64,000 bases of DNA from Parablautia muri (lineage in GTDB: Bacteria > Bacillota > Clostridia > Lachnospirales > Lachnospiraceae). The notes below the pieces were generated by a model, which did not search any database, had not been told where the DNA came from, and worked only from the letters and a program-made list of their open reading frames with translations. Both the position numbers and the translations under genes were made by a program. This document shows, in pieces, positions 24,923 through 32,557 of this stretch (positions are counted from its first letter, which is position 1; each line of letters starts with the position of its first letter). The DNA lies in the NCBI RefSeq assembly GCF_009917485.1, contig NZ_QZDT01000021.1, positions 1 to 64,000 of the forward strand, read 5' to 3'.

Positions 24923-25996
24923 ATGGATTATGCAGGTCGTCTTGAAATTTCATACTACAATACCATTGCGACTATAAACAGTGTACATAAAATATATTTG
25001 GTTCAGCACCGGGAAAGCGGAAAAATATACATCAAGAAAATATTGGAGGTATACAATCCGCGTATATACAAATATTTGATAAAACACCATATAACCGGCA
25101 TTCCCAGATTATATAACATATATGAAGAAAATCGACAGCTCATACTGATTGAAGAATTTATTTCCGGTCTATCGCTGCAGGAAATGATTGATAGCCGCGC
25201 GCTTACACGTGATTTAATTATCCGGTTTATGGGAGAGTTATGCGACATATTGGAAAAACTGCATATGCTCAACCCGCCTATCATCCACAGAGATATTAAG
25301 CCTTCAAATATTATAATTACCCCTTATAACCATGTGGTCTTAATTGACTTTAACGCAGCAAAGTACTTAACTGATACTGACGAACATGATACCGTACTGC
25401 TTGGGACAAAAGGCTATGCCGCCCCTGAACAGTATGGATTTGGGGGATCCACTCCTCAGACAGATATCTATGCTTTGGGCATTTTATTAAAGGAACTTTC
25501 TTTTTCTTTACCCATCGCCACAAGTATATTTGATGCCATCATCAGAAAATGTACCAAGATGAATCCGTCTGACAGAATGAAAACTGTACAGGAATTGAAA
25601 ACCGAAATCGAAAAGTTGCAAACCCGCAGTACCAAAAAGCCGCAGCACACCACAGTGTTTGCCACATGGCAAAATCTTCTTCCTCCCGGTTTCAGGACAA
25701 AAACCCCCTGGAAAATGCTGACTGCCTTCATCATATACATATGTATCTTTTGGTCTTGTCTGACACTGGAAGTAAAGGATGCAACTGTTTTCCACCTTTG
25801 GTTGGAAAGAATCACCGCTTTGTTCATGATGCTTTCCATTGTCTTTTGCTGTTTTAACTACCGTAATATACACCAACTCATTCCCTTATGTGCGAATAGA
25901 CATCGGCTTATACGTTATTCAGGTGTGCTGGTTTTAAATTTCGCAATAACTTTCTTGCTGTTTTTTGTAATGTTTCTGTTGGAATCCATCTTTTGA
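24923..25996 (+). CDS. membrane Ser/Thr protein kinase (Hanks type)
   Basis: A 357-residue protein: kinase domain over roughly residues 10-230 with the ATP-binding lysine in KIYIKKIL, the catalytic loop HRDIKPSNIII, DFNAAK in place of DFG, and the activation-segment end GTKGYAAPEQYG. Three hydrophobic helices follow at about 270-290, 298-315 and 330-357. It lacks PASTA domains, so it is not the housekeeping PrkC kinase. GAAAGGAATG lies before the ATG and TATAAT near 24890. As cargo of a mobile element and paired with an HTH protein it may act in element control or in defence, which is speculative. Confidence 0.88.
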   Translation: MDYAGRLEISYYNTIATINSVHKIYLVQHRESGKIYIKKILEVYNPRIYKYLIKHHITGIPRLYNIYEENRQLILIEEFISGLSLQEMIDSRALTRDLIIRFMGELCDILEKLHMLNPPIIHRDIKPSNIIITPYNHVVLIDFNAAKYLTDTDEHDTVLLGTKGYAAPEQYGFGGSTPQTDIYALGILLKELSFSLPIATSIFDAIIRKCTKMNPSDRMKTVQELKTEIEKLQTRSTKKPQHTTVFATWQNLLPPGFRTKTPWKMLTAFIIYICIFWSCLTLEVKDATVFHLWLERITALFMMLSIVFCCFNYRNIHQLIPLCANRHRLIRYSGVLVLNFAITFLLFFVMFLLESIF

Positions 25997-26068
25997 CTTC
26001 TTGTCTTTCATTATAGCACGCTTTTTTCTTTTCGTTGCCACCGGTATGGTGGCAATTTGCATCTTTTC

Positions 26069-27511
26069 TTAAAAATCGCGTATTTCCACCCCATTCTTAA
26101 AAGTAAACCTGACATCCTCCCTGCCGTAAACCGTCACATAATCCACCAACGCATACCATGCGCTTTCTTCGAAGCTGTCCACAGGCTTCGACATCCCCTT
26201 CAGCGTATCCACCAGATTCTGCATCATCTCCCGCTGTGTCTGCTTTGCCTCAATCCTCTCCTCCACTTCGCCTGGCTCTGCCTTGTCCCTGTCCGGTCCA
26301 TCCTTCCAAAATACCGTCTCCTTTATTTCCTCAAAGGCTGCGGTGATTTCCGCCCTTTCCTCACAGAAACTGTTAAGCGCCTCGATGAACAGATTTTTGA
26401 TAGTTTCCTCATCAAAATGGGGGGTAGTGCATTTCTCCCCGTTGTCATACTTGTGGTTGCACTGCCAGATCACCTTCCGGTATTTATCGTTGGAATGCCA
26501 CACCTTGGAGCCGTACCAGCTCCCGCAGTCTCCACATTTTATCTTTCCTGAAAAAACACCCACGCAGCTACTCCGATTCTTCCCTGGCTTCCTCGCCTTC
26601 ATCAGCGCCTGGACGCTGTCAAAAAGGTCAGGTTCTATGATGGCCGGGTGGTTCCCTTCCACATAATACTGCGGTACTTCACCCTCATTTACCTTTTTCT
26701 TCTTGGAAAGGAAATCCACCGTGTATACCTTCTGGAGCAGAGCATCGCCTTTGTATTTCTCGTTGGTGAGAATGGACTCCACCACCGCCTTGCCCCACAC
26801 TTTCTTGCCACCTGGAGTCGGAATGCCTTCCTCTGTCAGTATTTTTGCGATTTTATAGGGCGAATGTCCCTGCAGGAACAGCCCGTAAATTTTCCGCACC
26901 GTTTTTGCCTGCCCTTCATTGATGACAAGATTCCCGTCCTCACCCCTGTCATAACCCAGGAACCTGCCAAACGGTACGCTGACTTTCCCGTCTGCAAACC
27001 GCTTCCTCATACCCCAGGTGCAGTTCTCCGAAATGCTCCGGCTCTCCTCCTGCGCAAGCGAAGACATAATGGTGATGAGCAGCTCCCCCTTGGAATCGAA
27101 AGTCCAGATATTCTCCTTCTCAAAATAACACTCACAGCCGTTCTCCTTCAACTTTCGGATGGTGGAAAGGCTGTCTACTGTATTTCTTGCAAACCTTGAC
27201 ACGCTCTTGGTGATGATGAGATCAATACGGCCGGCGAGGGCGTCCTCCACCATCTGGTTAAAACCCTCGCGGTGTTGTGTGGAAGTTGCGCTGACCCCCT
27301 CATCGGAATACAGTTTGACAAATTCCCAATCCTCCCGGCTCTGTATGTACCTGGTGTAATAATCGCACTGTGCGGCGTAGCTGGTCTGCTGGTCTTCCAT
27401 GTCAGTGGAAACACGGGCATAGCCTGCCACCCGCCGCTTCTTTTGGCTGCTGATTGGATCCGCCGTGAAGCAATTCCGCGTGGCCGGTATCGTTGTCACA
27501 TTCTTAGCCAT
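26069..27511 (-). CDS. serine recombinase of the inner element (long partner)
   Basis: A 480-residue recombinase of the YARVST branch: RRVAGYARVSTDMEDQQTSY with the catalytic serine, then a LIITKSVSRFARNTVDSLST segment. The recombinase domain follows, then a zinc ribbon (CGDCGSWYG, CNHKYDNGEKC) and a helical end. GGAGGG precedes the chosen ATG; it lies 4 bases after the stop of the second recombinase. It differs clearly from the YLRLS/DUF4368-type recombinases elsewhere in the window. Together with its partner it is the best candidate for moving the inner element, although both genes lie in the middle of it. Confidence 0.92.
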   Translation of the reverse strand: MAKNVTTIPATRNCFTADPISSQKKRRVAGYARVSTDMEDQQTSYAAQCDYYTRYIQSREDWEFVKLYSDEGVSATSTQHREGFNQMVEDALAGRIDLIITKSVSRFARNTVDSLSTIRKLKENGCECYFEKENIWTFDSKGELLITIMSSLAQEESRSISENCTWGMRKRFADGKVSVPFGRFLGYDRGEDGNLVINEGQAKTVRKIYGLFLQGHSPYKIAKILTEEGIPTPGGKKVWGKAVVESILTNEKYKGDALLQKVYTVDFLSKKKKVNEGEVPQYYVEGNHPAIIEPDLFDSVQALMKARKPGKNRSSCVGVFSGKIKCGDCGSWYGSKVWHSNDKYRKVIWQCNHKYDNGEKCTTPHFDEETIKNLFIEALNSFCEERAEITAAFEEIKETVFWKDGPDRDKAEPGEVEERIEAKQTQREMMQNLVDTLKGMSKPVDSFEESAWYALVDYVTVYGREDVRFTFKNGVEIRDF

Positions 27512-27515
27512 TTTC

Positions 27516-28739
27516 TCATCTTCCCTCCATAAACCTAAGGCTTCCATCCTTCAGATAAAAAGCAATCCCCCCTGTTTTCTGCACCACTATCCGTTCTATG
27601 GTTTCCTCGAAAAATTCCTCATCGAAGCCTTTTGTCCCCATCAGTTCGGCACATATCTCCCGGAGCTGAGCTTCGGAATAATTGCAGCTTTGGCAGGTGA
27701 TGCCCTTCTCTTTCTTTGCCCTGCAAAACCATCTCACATGTTCCTTCCCTTTCACAACAGACCTTCGCCGGGTATAGGAACGCCCGCACACACCGCATTT
27801 TATCTTCCCCGTAAAAGGGTATATCGGATTCACCTTGGCCGCCCGCCGTTCCATCTCTTTTTGTACCTTCGCCCAGGTTTCCCGGTCAATGATCGCCTCG
27901 TGGCAGTCTGCCATGTAATACTGCGGAAGCTGCCCCTTATTTTTTACCTTGTTTTTCGTGATAGGGTCTTCCATGAAGCATTTCTGCCGCCGGATGTCCC
28001 CGGCATAAACTTCATTAAAAATCAACTGGCGCACCGTTCCTTCCTGGAATGCATTCCCAAGGACGGAGCGGATGCCCGCCCGGTTCAGATTTCCTGCAAT
28101 GCCGCGCAGGGAAATCCCCTCCATGTACATCCGGAATATCCACCGGACAGTTTTCGCCTCCTGCGGGATGATGATGTACTTTTTCTGTTCCTCGTCATAC
28201 CTGTATCCTAACAGGTGCTTGTTTGCCGTCCCAATCTCACCCGACTGAAACCTTTTGCGGATTCCCCATTTGCAATTTTCCGAAATGCTTCTGATCTCCT
28301 CCTGTGCAAACGAAGCAAGGATGGAAAGCATCAGTTCCCCATCACCGGAAAAGGAATGAATATGCTCTTTTTCAAACCGCACCTCCACGCCGATTTCCTT
28401 TAAATGTCTGACTGTGGAAAGTAGATCCACCGTGTTTCTTGCAAATCTTGATATACTCTTAGTCAGCACAATATCCACCTTACCCGCCTCACAGTCCGCT
28501 ATGAGGCGCAAGAACTCGCTGCGCCCTGCCGTCCCGGTCCCGCTGATCCCAAAATCCGCATACACCCCGGCATATTCCCACCCAGGGTTTAGCTGTATCA
28601 GTTCGTTATAATAACTGACCTGTGCGGAAAGGGAATGGGCAAGGCGGTCTGTATCCACGGACACGCGGGCATAAGCGGCGACCTTCTGCCGCTTCTTTAG
28701 AGCCGGCATTTTCGGCTCTATCCTGTTTACTTTCGCCAT
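27516..28739 (-). CDS. serine recombinase of the inner element (short partner)
   Basis: A 407-residue recombinase: KVAAYARVSVDTDRLAHSLS with the catalytic serine, VDIVLTKSISRFARNTVDLL, recombinase domain, then a zinc ribbon (CGVCGRSYTRR, CRAKKEKGITCQSC) and a short end. AAGGAGTG lies before the ATG. It is directly upstream of the longer recombinase in one operon. Pairs of this type, preceded by a small helical protein and an HTH/zinc protein, occur as a block here, so the four genes probably act as one recombination module. Confidence 0.92.
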   Translation of the reverse strand: MAKVNRIEPKMPALKKRQKVAAYARVSVDTDRLAHSLSAQVSYYNELIQLNPGWEYAGVYADFGISGTGTAGRSEFLRLIADCEAGKVDIVLTKSISRFARNTVDLLSTVRHLKEIGVEVRFEKEHIHSFSGDGELMLSILASFAQEEIRSISENCKWGIRKRFQSGEIGTANKHLLGYRYDEEQKKYIIIPQEAKTVRWIFRMYMEGISLRGIAGNLNRAGIRSVLGNAFQEGTVRQLIFNEVYAGDIRRQKCFMEDPITKNKVKNKGQLPQYYMADCHEAIIDRETWAKVQKEMERRAAKVNPIYPFTGKIKCGVCGRSYTRRRSVVKGKEHVRWFCRAKKEKGITCQSCNYSEAQLREICAELMGTKGFDEEFFEETIERIVVQKTGGIAFYLKDGSLRFMEGR

Positions 28740-28799
28740 AAAGTCACTCCTTCCAGGCAAACTCCGTTCCCTTCAACGATACATCACGCGAAAACTGCA

Positions 28800-28982
28800 T
28801 TAAGCGAGCGGTTTTCCAGCCAGTAGCATACCCGAAATCGGGCGGTATTTTTCCAGCAGTTTTGTATCTATTATAGTCAATATCTCTTTATCAATGACGC
28901 CTTTTTCCAGCATAGATTTTGCAATGGAAAGCGAAATGTAATACATCTTTTCTGCCCGGAACTGTTCTTCAGTCACCTTCAC
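28800..28982 (-). CDS. small SHOCT-like helical protein
   Basis: A 60-residue protein starting at a GTG that overlaps the stop of the HTH/zinc gene. It reads KVTEEQFRAEKMYYISLSIA, then MLEKGVIDKEILTIIDTKLL and a short tail ending LLAGKPLA. The middle resembles the SHOCT module (short helical segment with a LxxxGxIxxxE pattern). Sitting between the HTH/zinc gene and the recombinase pair, it may be an accessory factor for recombination, a guess from position only. Confidence 0.7.
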   Translation of the reverse strand: MKVTEEQFRAEKMYYISLSIAKSMLEKGVIDKEILTIIDTKLLEKYRPISGMLLAGKPLA

Positions 28983-29394
28983 CGCCCCCTTTGAAACGGT
29001 CTTTGATGTAGCAGTTATGAGAGCAGTATTTCCGTTTGGAATTGCCGTAGGCTGTAAACGCCCTGCCGCACCCGGCACAGATATGGGTGTAAACTGCTTT
29101 CTTGTTTAGCATCTCCGGATGTTCCTTCCACCATTTCTTCCTGCATTCCCCACAGCAGAACACCCTTTTCTTCGTTCCTTCGGCCTGCACCAGCGCTGCC
29201 CCACATTCTTTACAGCATCTTCCCATTTCCTCCGATACCTTCCCTGCCCTGTTCCCGGTTAAGCCATTCCGCCTGCAGAACGCCGCAACAGCATCTTTTT
29301 TCAGCCCGACCTCTTTTGCTATGGTCCCATAACCCAAGCCCCTGTTACGACTCTTTATAATCGAATTTTTTTGTCCTTCCGTCGTAAGGATCAC
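28969..29394 (-). CDS. HTH plus double zinc-finger protein of the recombinase block
   Basis: A 141-residue protein. The N-terminus is an HTH (IIKSRNRGLGYGTIAKEVGL, then KKDAVAAFCRRNGL) like that of resolvase ends. Two four-cysteine clusters follow: CKECGAAL with a later CCGEC, and CAGCGRAF with YCSHNC. The start is a GTG inside a strong GGAGGTG, an awkward position; AAGG further upstream may serve instead. It is the first gene of the four-gene recombinase block and is probably a DNA-binding directionality or regulatory factor. That role is inference. Confidence 0.75.
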   Translation of the reverse strand: MILTTEGQKNSIIKSRNRGLGYGTIAKEVGLKKDAVAAFCRRNGLTGNRAGKVSEEMGRCCKECGAALVQAEGTKKRVFCCGECRKKWWKEHPEMLNKKAVYTHICAGCGRAFTAYGNSKRKYCSHNCYIKDRFKGGGEGD

Positions 29395-29497
29395 CTCCTG
29401 CCTTACGGCATCTTATGAGTTGCAGGCTTGTCACTATTCGCTGTTATTACATATCGTTTTATGAAAAACCAAAAGCTATGGTGCAACGCCGCAATAC

Positions 29498-29525
29498 AAA
29501 AAAGCAGCCTGGTTTCCCAAGCTGC
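29498..29525 (-). terminator. rho-independent terminator
   Basis: On the minus strand GCAGCTTGG pairs with CCAGGCTGC (one mismatch) around GAAA, followed by TTTTTT (29503-29498). It lies about 80 bases after the stop of the short DUF3793 gene and should end that operon. Confidence 0.7.
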
Positions 29526-29605
29526 CGTAGGATTTATTCTGAATTCGTCTTAAAACAGGCCACAATATTGTTAATAATATGTATCCTGCCTTTCTGTTTC
29601 AATAT

Positions 29606-29746
29606 TTAATTTTCACAAGAATCCTTCAGCCTGCGGACGCTTTCCCTCATTTCCTTTTCATCTGTAAAGCAGCAGGAAAATAAATTCTCTGTTTTTATCC
29701 CTGCCAATGTTGGTGAACAGTAGTGGGCAAATACTTCTTCAGACAT
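29606..29746 (-). CDS. DUF3793-like short protein, probably truncated
   Basis: A 46-residue frame beginning MSEEVFAHYCSPTLAGIKTE and continuing NLFSCCFTDEKEMRESV. This matches the opening of DUF3793 proteins, which are usually about 180-200 residues; the rest is absent and a stop follows. The ATG overlaps the end of the DUF2325 gene by 8 bases. DUF3793 and DUF2325 genes commonly travel together with flavodoxins in iron- or heme-related loci of gut Clostridia, from family knowledge. It is either a minimal version or a remnant. Confidence 0.6.
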   Translation of the reverse strand: MSEEVFAHYCSPTLAGIKTENLFSCCFTDEKEMRESVRRLKDSCEN

Positions 29747-30041
29747 GCCTATCTTCCCCGCTTTCCGCCATATGGTCTTCCAGAATTACCCGGAGCGCAT
29801 TTATGGAGCTTGTATGGGAACGAACCGTCCTCACCGGCTTCCCTTTTGTCTGTTCCAATACACTGCGTATCATTTTATGTGAAACCGTACTTGTAAACAG
29901 AACCAGCAGATCCGGCAGCCCAATATTTTTCAAGCTTCCTGCCATTTTAGGATATATCTTTACCTTACATTTATACTCTCTGCACAGCTCTTTATATTGA
30001 CGGACCATACATTCATTCCCTCCGACAATCACCACACTCAT
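29739..30041 (-). CDS. DUF2325 protein
   Basis: A 100-residue cytosolic protein with the DUF2325 pattern: SVVIVGGNECMVRQYKELC at the start, a central GLPDLLVLFTSTVSHKMIRS and VRSHTSSINALRVILEDH at the end. The fold is expected to be Rossmann-like. AAAGGAGATG lies before the ATG, and an 18-base dyad (30060-30077) directly upstream of that could be a metal-repressor box. It is the first gene of an operon with the DUF3793 fragment. Function unknown. Confidence 0.78.
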   Translation of the reverse strand: MSVVIVGGNECMVRQYKELCREYKCKVKIYPKMAGSLKNIGLPDLLVLFTSTVSHKMIRSVLEQTKGKPVRTVRSHTSSINALRVILEDHMAESGEDRHV

Positions 30042-30059
30042 TCCGCTTCATCTCCTTTT

Positions 30060-30077
30060 AGTTAGCGCAAACTAACT
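30060..30077. promoter_or_regulatory. dyad AGTTAG-N6-CTAACT, possible DtxR-type box
   Basis: AGTTAG (30060-30065) and CTAACT (30072-30077) form a perfect inverted repeat just upstream of the Shine-Dalgarno of the DUF2325 gene. TTAG/CTAA-type dyads are typical of DtxR/IdeR-like iron regulators. With the DUF2325/DUF3793 context this suggests iron control, which is inference. Confidence 0.5.
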
Positions 30078-30246
30078 CACCATCAAAACAAACGCTGTCA
30101 CGCTTCGCGAGACAGCTTGTTGTAATAGGAGTCTTTTACAAGGCACAACGAAATTATAGCATCTTTTTTTCTGCCTTTCCGCTCCATCAAAACAGAAAAA
30201 TGCTCCAAAACAGCACTTTTTAAAGAGCGCCGCCCTAAAACCACTG

Positions 30247-31227
30247 TTACTGCCATCCTGAACTACCGTGCATTTTCCGATATTCGCCCGGCGTCTCTCC
30301 CATAATCCGTTGAAATGCAGAAGCAAATTTCCCGGCATTGCTGTACCCGAATTTGGCTGCTATGTCCAGCACGGCTGTATCCGTATGAATTAGCTGCAAA
30401 GCCGCAGACTGCATCTTTAAAACACGGATATAGGAGCTTACAGGAACTCCGTACACACCTTTAAATGCATTTTGGAGGTGGGTCTGCGATACATGGAACC
30501 TGTCGGACAGTTCAGCCACAGTTATCTGCCTGTCTAAATTTTCCGAAAGATACACGGCTGCTTTCTTGGCAAGGTCCGACTGCATTTTTGACAGTGAAAT
30601 GGCAGAGGCGCTGTTTCCTCCCGGCTCTATACTCCCCAGCACTAAAAGCAGTTCCAGGATTTTAACTTTATAATAACCTTTTTTATAGCTTTCCGGTACT
30701 GAATACAACTCGGAAAAGATATGCCCGATGTAATCCTGAGAACGGATGATGAAACAGCTTCCTTTTCCGCACAGCCGCTTTGCAAGCTCCCTCGGGCGGA
30801 CATTAACATCATCCAAAAAACAGGAAAGACATTCTGGTGCGGCATTGATATCAATGCAGACAGAAATTCCATGATAGTGGCTTAGCGGAAAGCTGTATCT
30901 GCAAAAAAGCTGTTTCCTTACCGTTACAGACAAATCCTCCGGCATAATATAAGCGCTTCCATCCGCCACTTCCTGTTCCATGCGCCCTTCACGGCAGTGG
31001 TGTATTTCCATAAAGTCCCCTTTTCCTTCCTTACCGAAAAAGAAACTCCCCATATGTACGGAATAAACCTTAAGCTCAATCCCGGGAAATACTTTGTATG
31101 AAGTGATTTCTGCATCGCCCTGGTCATTTCGGAATCTGTGTATTTCCGGCTCATATTCCGGTAACTTGTCTGATTTACCGCACAGGGTACAGCAGATATT
31201 TTTTTCATCCTTTTTTCTCTCATCCAT
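30247..31227 (-). CDS. AraC-family regulator with N-terminal cysteine motif
   Basis: A 326-residue regulator. The N-terminus has CCTLCGKSDK, a possible metal-binding knuckle, followed by a sensory domain without known relatives. The C-terminal 100 residues are the AraC DNA-binding domain: ITVAELSDRFHVSQTHLQNA and LDIAAKFGYSNAGKFASAFQ, then GETPGEYRK. AAAGAGGTG precedes the chosen ATG. It lies 205 bases upstream of the DUF2325 gene on the same strand and probably activates it: that promoter has a good TATAAT near 30160 but no matching -35, as activator-dependent promoters do. Confidence 0.87.
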   Translation of the reverse strand: MDERKKDEKNICCTLCGKSDKLPEYEPEIHRFRNDQGDAEITSYKVFPGIELKVYSVHMGSFFFGKEGKGDFMEIHHCREGRMEQEVADGSAYIMPEDLSVTVRKQLFCRYSFPLSHYHGISVCIDINAAPECLSCFLDDVNVRPRELAKRLCGKGSCFIIRSQDYIGHIFSELYSVPESYKKGYYKVKILELLLVLGSIEPGGNSASAISLSKMQSDLAKKAAVYLSENLDRQITVAELSDRFHVSQTHLQNAFKGVYGVPVSSYIRVLKMQSAALQLIHTDTAVLDIAAKFGYSNAGKFASAFQRIMGETPGEYRKMHGSSGWQ

Positions 31228-31486
31228 CACGCACCTCTTTATGATAGGAGCTGCCATGCCCACCAGGATGGTCACATCCCCGCTATACACCCTCTATCAC
31301 AATCAGTTTTGCCATCCCTTCACCGTATCTCTTTCATAACACAATTTCATAAGGCTGTTCAATTGTAATTCTGAAAAACACAACTGTCAAGAGGTCATCA
31401 GAAAAAGGCAGCGAATGCAGAAAAACACCCACATATTCCTTTTCCAAACCAAAAAGAAAGAAAATGGCCCCCGTGTATGTCCACCT

Positions 31487-31523
31487 TGGCAGAGGTGTAC
31501 GGAATCTGTACACCTCTGCCAAA
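31487..31523. repeat. 15-bp perfect inverted repeat
   Basis: TTGGCAGAGGTGTAC (31487-31501) and GTACACCTCTGCCAA (31509-31523) are perfect complements separated by 7 bases. No T-run follows on either strand, so it is not an obvious terminator. It lies 135 bases inside the right end of the inner element, upstream of the AraC gene, and may be a binding site for the recombinase or a regulator. Confidence 0.8.
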
Positions 31524-31632
31524 CAGCAGAAGTAAGTTCTCATGGAGCCACAAAAAAATAAGACTCATGGAATGGCAAAAGCCATTTCTGTAAGCCTTAT
31601 TTACACTATCGCAAGCCATAATACCACATTAA

Positions 31633-31668
31633 ATTGTATCAATCTTTGGTTTTACACATCCACATAGA
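31633..31668. other. right attachment junction of the inner element
   Basis: Plus-strand order: ATTGTATCAA (31633-31642), ten bases, TACA (31653-31656), CA, core TC (31659-31660), then the recombinase N-terminal sequence. It is the mirror image of the left junction at 23983-24010, with equal spacing. Confidence 0.85.
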
Positions 31669-31840
31669 CATCAAACAGCTCCATGTCCTCATGTTTTCTT
31701 ATATAAGAGCGAATCAGCTCGCGCTGGGAGCTGATACTGTTGCTCTCTGTTTTCACGCTGCCAGCAGCATCCATGCCGGATTTACTGACATTATCATCCC
31801 TTGACAGACGAAGATACATTGCAACAAAATACGCTTTCAT
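31658..31840 (-). pseudogene. large serine recombinase, N-terminal part (split)
   Basis: The first 61 codons of a recombinase: VAMYLRLSRDDN with the catalytic serine, ESNSISSQRELIRSYI, and LFDVYVD at the junction; the element then adds one codon and a stop. It is in frame with the part at 22557-23984 when joined at GA, giving VYVDDGFSGADF, a normal family sequence. It starts 46 bases after the DUF6870-type gene in the same direction. The short peptide alone has no function that can be predicted. Confidence 0.9.
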
Positions 31841-31886
31841 CCTTATACCTCCTGCTTACCGCAAACGATGCTTGTGATACTGCCCT

Positions 31887-32156
31887 CTAATATTTTATTT
31901 CAGCAGCCTTTTTGATATACTGCTCCATCCTGTCATTTAATGTTGCACCGCATTCTGAATAGCCAATCTTCACCACATATTCCCCTACCTTCACAAGAAA
32001 AGGATTCCCTGCTTTTTGCACATAATCATCCACCCTTGCGGCAACGGATTTTTTCATATCAATTTCAATCTCACTGATATCCACCAGCGTTTCCGGTTTC
32101 ACATCTCTGATATCAATTTGTTCCATCTTCTGCAATTCTTCCCTTGATAATTGCAT
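31887..32156 (-). CDS. DUF6870-type small protein beside the split recombinase
   Basis: An 89-residue paralogue of the protein at 3870-4127: IDIRDVKPETLVDISEIEID, KAGNPFLVKVGEYVVKIGYS and ATLNDRMEQYIKKA align with that protein over its length. Like it, this gene lies just upstream of a large serine recombinase gene (46 bases). Its ribosome binding site comes from hairpin repeat copy A2. The second occurrence of the pair supports a link to the recombinase. No enzymatic motif is visible. Confidence 0.75.
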   Translation of the reverse strand: MQLSREELQKMEQIDIRDVKPETLVDISEIEIDMKKSVAARVDDYVQKAGNPFLVKVGEYVVKIGYSECGATLNDRMEQYIKKAAEIKY

Positions 32157-32160
32157 ATTA

Positions 32161-32326
32161 ATCCCCCATTCTTGCCAGTGCCCTCAAATTTGGGCGCAAA
32201 CACAAATTTGTTGTGTGAAAAATTTATTTTTCACACTAATCCTCCATGCTTCCAATAGCCCTCAAATTTGGGCGTAAGCACAAATTTGTAAATTGAAAAA
32301 TTTTTAGTTTTTCAATCTAATCCCTC
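32161..32326 (-). repeat. two tandem hairpin repeat units (copies A2, A3)
   Basis: Copy A2 (32161-32236) is almost identical to A1 at 13283-13362. It has the same GTGTGAAAAATAAATT/TTTTTCACAC stem, ACAAATTTGTG and GCCCAAATTTGAGGGC, and ends in GGCAAGAATGGGGGATTAAT before the ATG of the DUF6870-type gene. Copy A3 (32240-32326) follows in tandem with the stem changed to TTGAAAAACTAAAAATTTTT plus CAA, the same GCCCAAATTTGAGGGC core, and GCATGGAGGATTAG at its end. The stem bases covary between copies, so the structure appears to matter. Confidence 0.82.
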
Positions 32327-32360
32327 CAATATTACATTGTATGAATTGCGGCGTATGTCC

Positions 32361-32422
32361 TATTCTCGAATGGAATAGTGTTGCTTTTCACGCTTGACTA
32401 TATTCCACAAGTAGAATATAAT
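32361..32422 (+). promoter_or_regulatory. promoter of the flavodoxin fusion gene with two dyads
   Basis: TTGACT (32394-32399), 17 bases and TATAAT (32417-32422) form a strong promoter reading right. Two similar dyads flank and overlap it: TATTC-N7-GAATA (32361-32377) and TATTC-N8-GAATA (32401-32418), about 40 bases apart, or near four helical turns. A dimeric repressor or activator probably binds them. Confidence 0.68.
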
Positions 32423-32557
32423 AAATTAGCATCAACCAACGTTATAGATCACCAACCAGCCGATTCATGAGAAAAAGAGAAATAACTATTTCCTTACAGA
32501 TAGTAGTAAATTTTTCATCCGGATATGAAATTCCCAGGCGGAATTATGGAGGTTAGA

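Larger units (their letters stand above)
23983..31658. mobile_element. 7.68-kb serine-recombinase element nested in a recombinase gene
   Basis: The segment is flanked by the two halves of one recombinase gene and by the same dinucleotide (GA on the minus strand, 23984-23983 and 31660-31659). From the core inward the two ends read TG-TGTA-N10-TTGATACAAT and, on the other strand, TA-TGTA-N10-TTGATACAAT, so the ends are inverted repeats at identical spacing. This is what the arms of a large serine recombinase attP look like after integration, and GA is the crossover dinucleotide known for TnpX and TndX. Removal restores the host frame exactly. Cargo: a recombinase pair, an HTH/kinase pair and an AraC/DUF2325/DUF3793 group. 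Confidence 0.9.

Noticed and set aside
24043-25996. Toxin-antitoxin pair
   Set aside because: The kinase is a full Hanks-type domain with membrane helices and the pair is divergent; HipA-type features are absent.
31652-31840. Independent small protein of 62 residues
   Set aside because: It is the exact missing N-terminus of the split recombinase, joined at a shared GA.
32161-32326. Known riboswitch
   Set aside because: The hairpin chain does not match any riboswitch core I know, and the units occur before unrelated genes.
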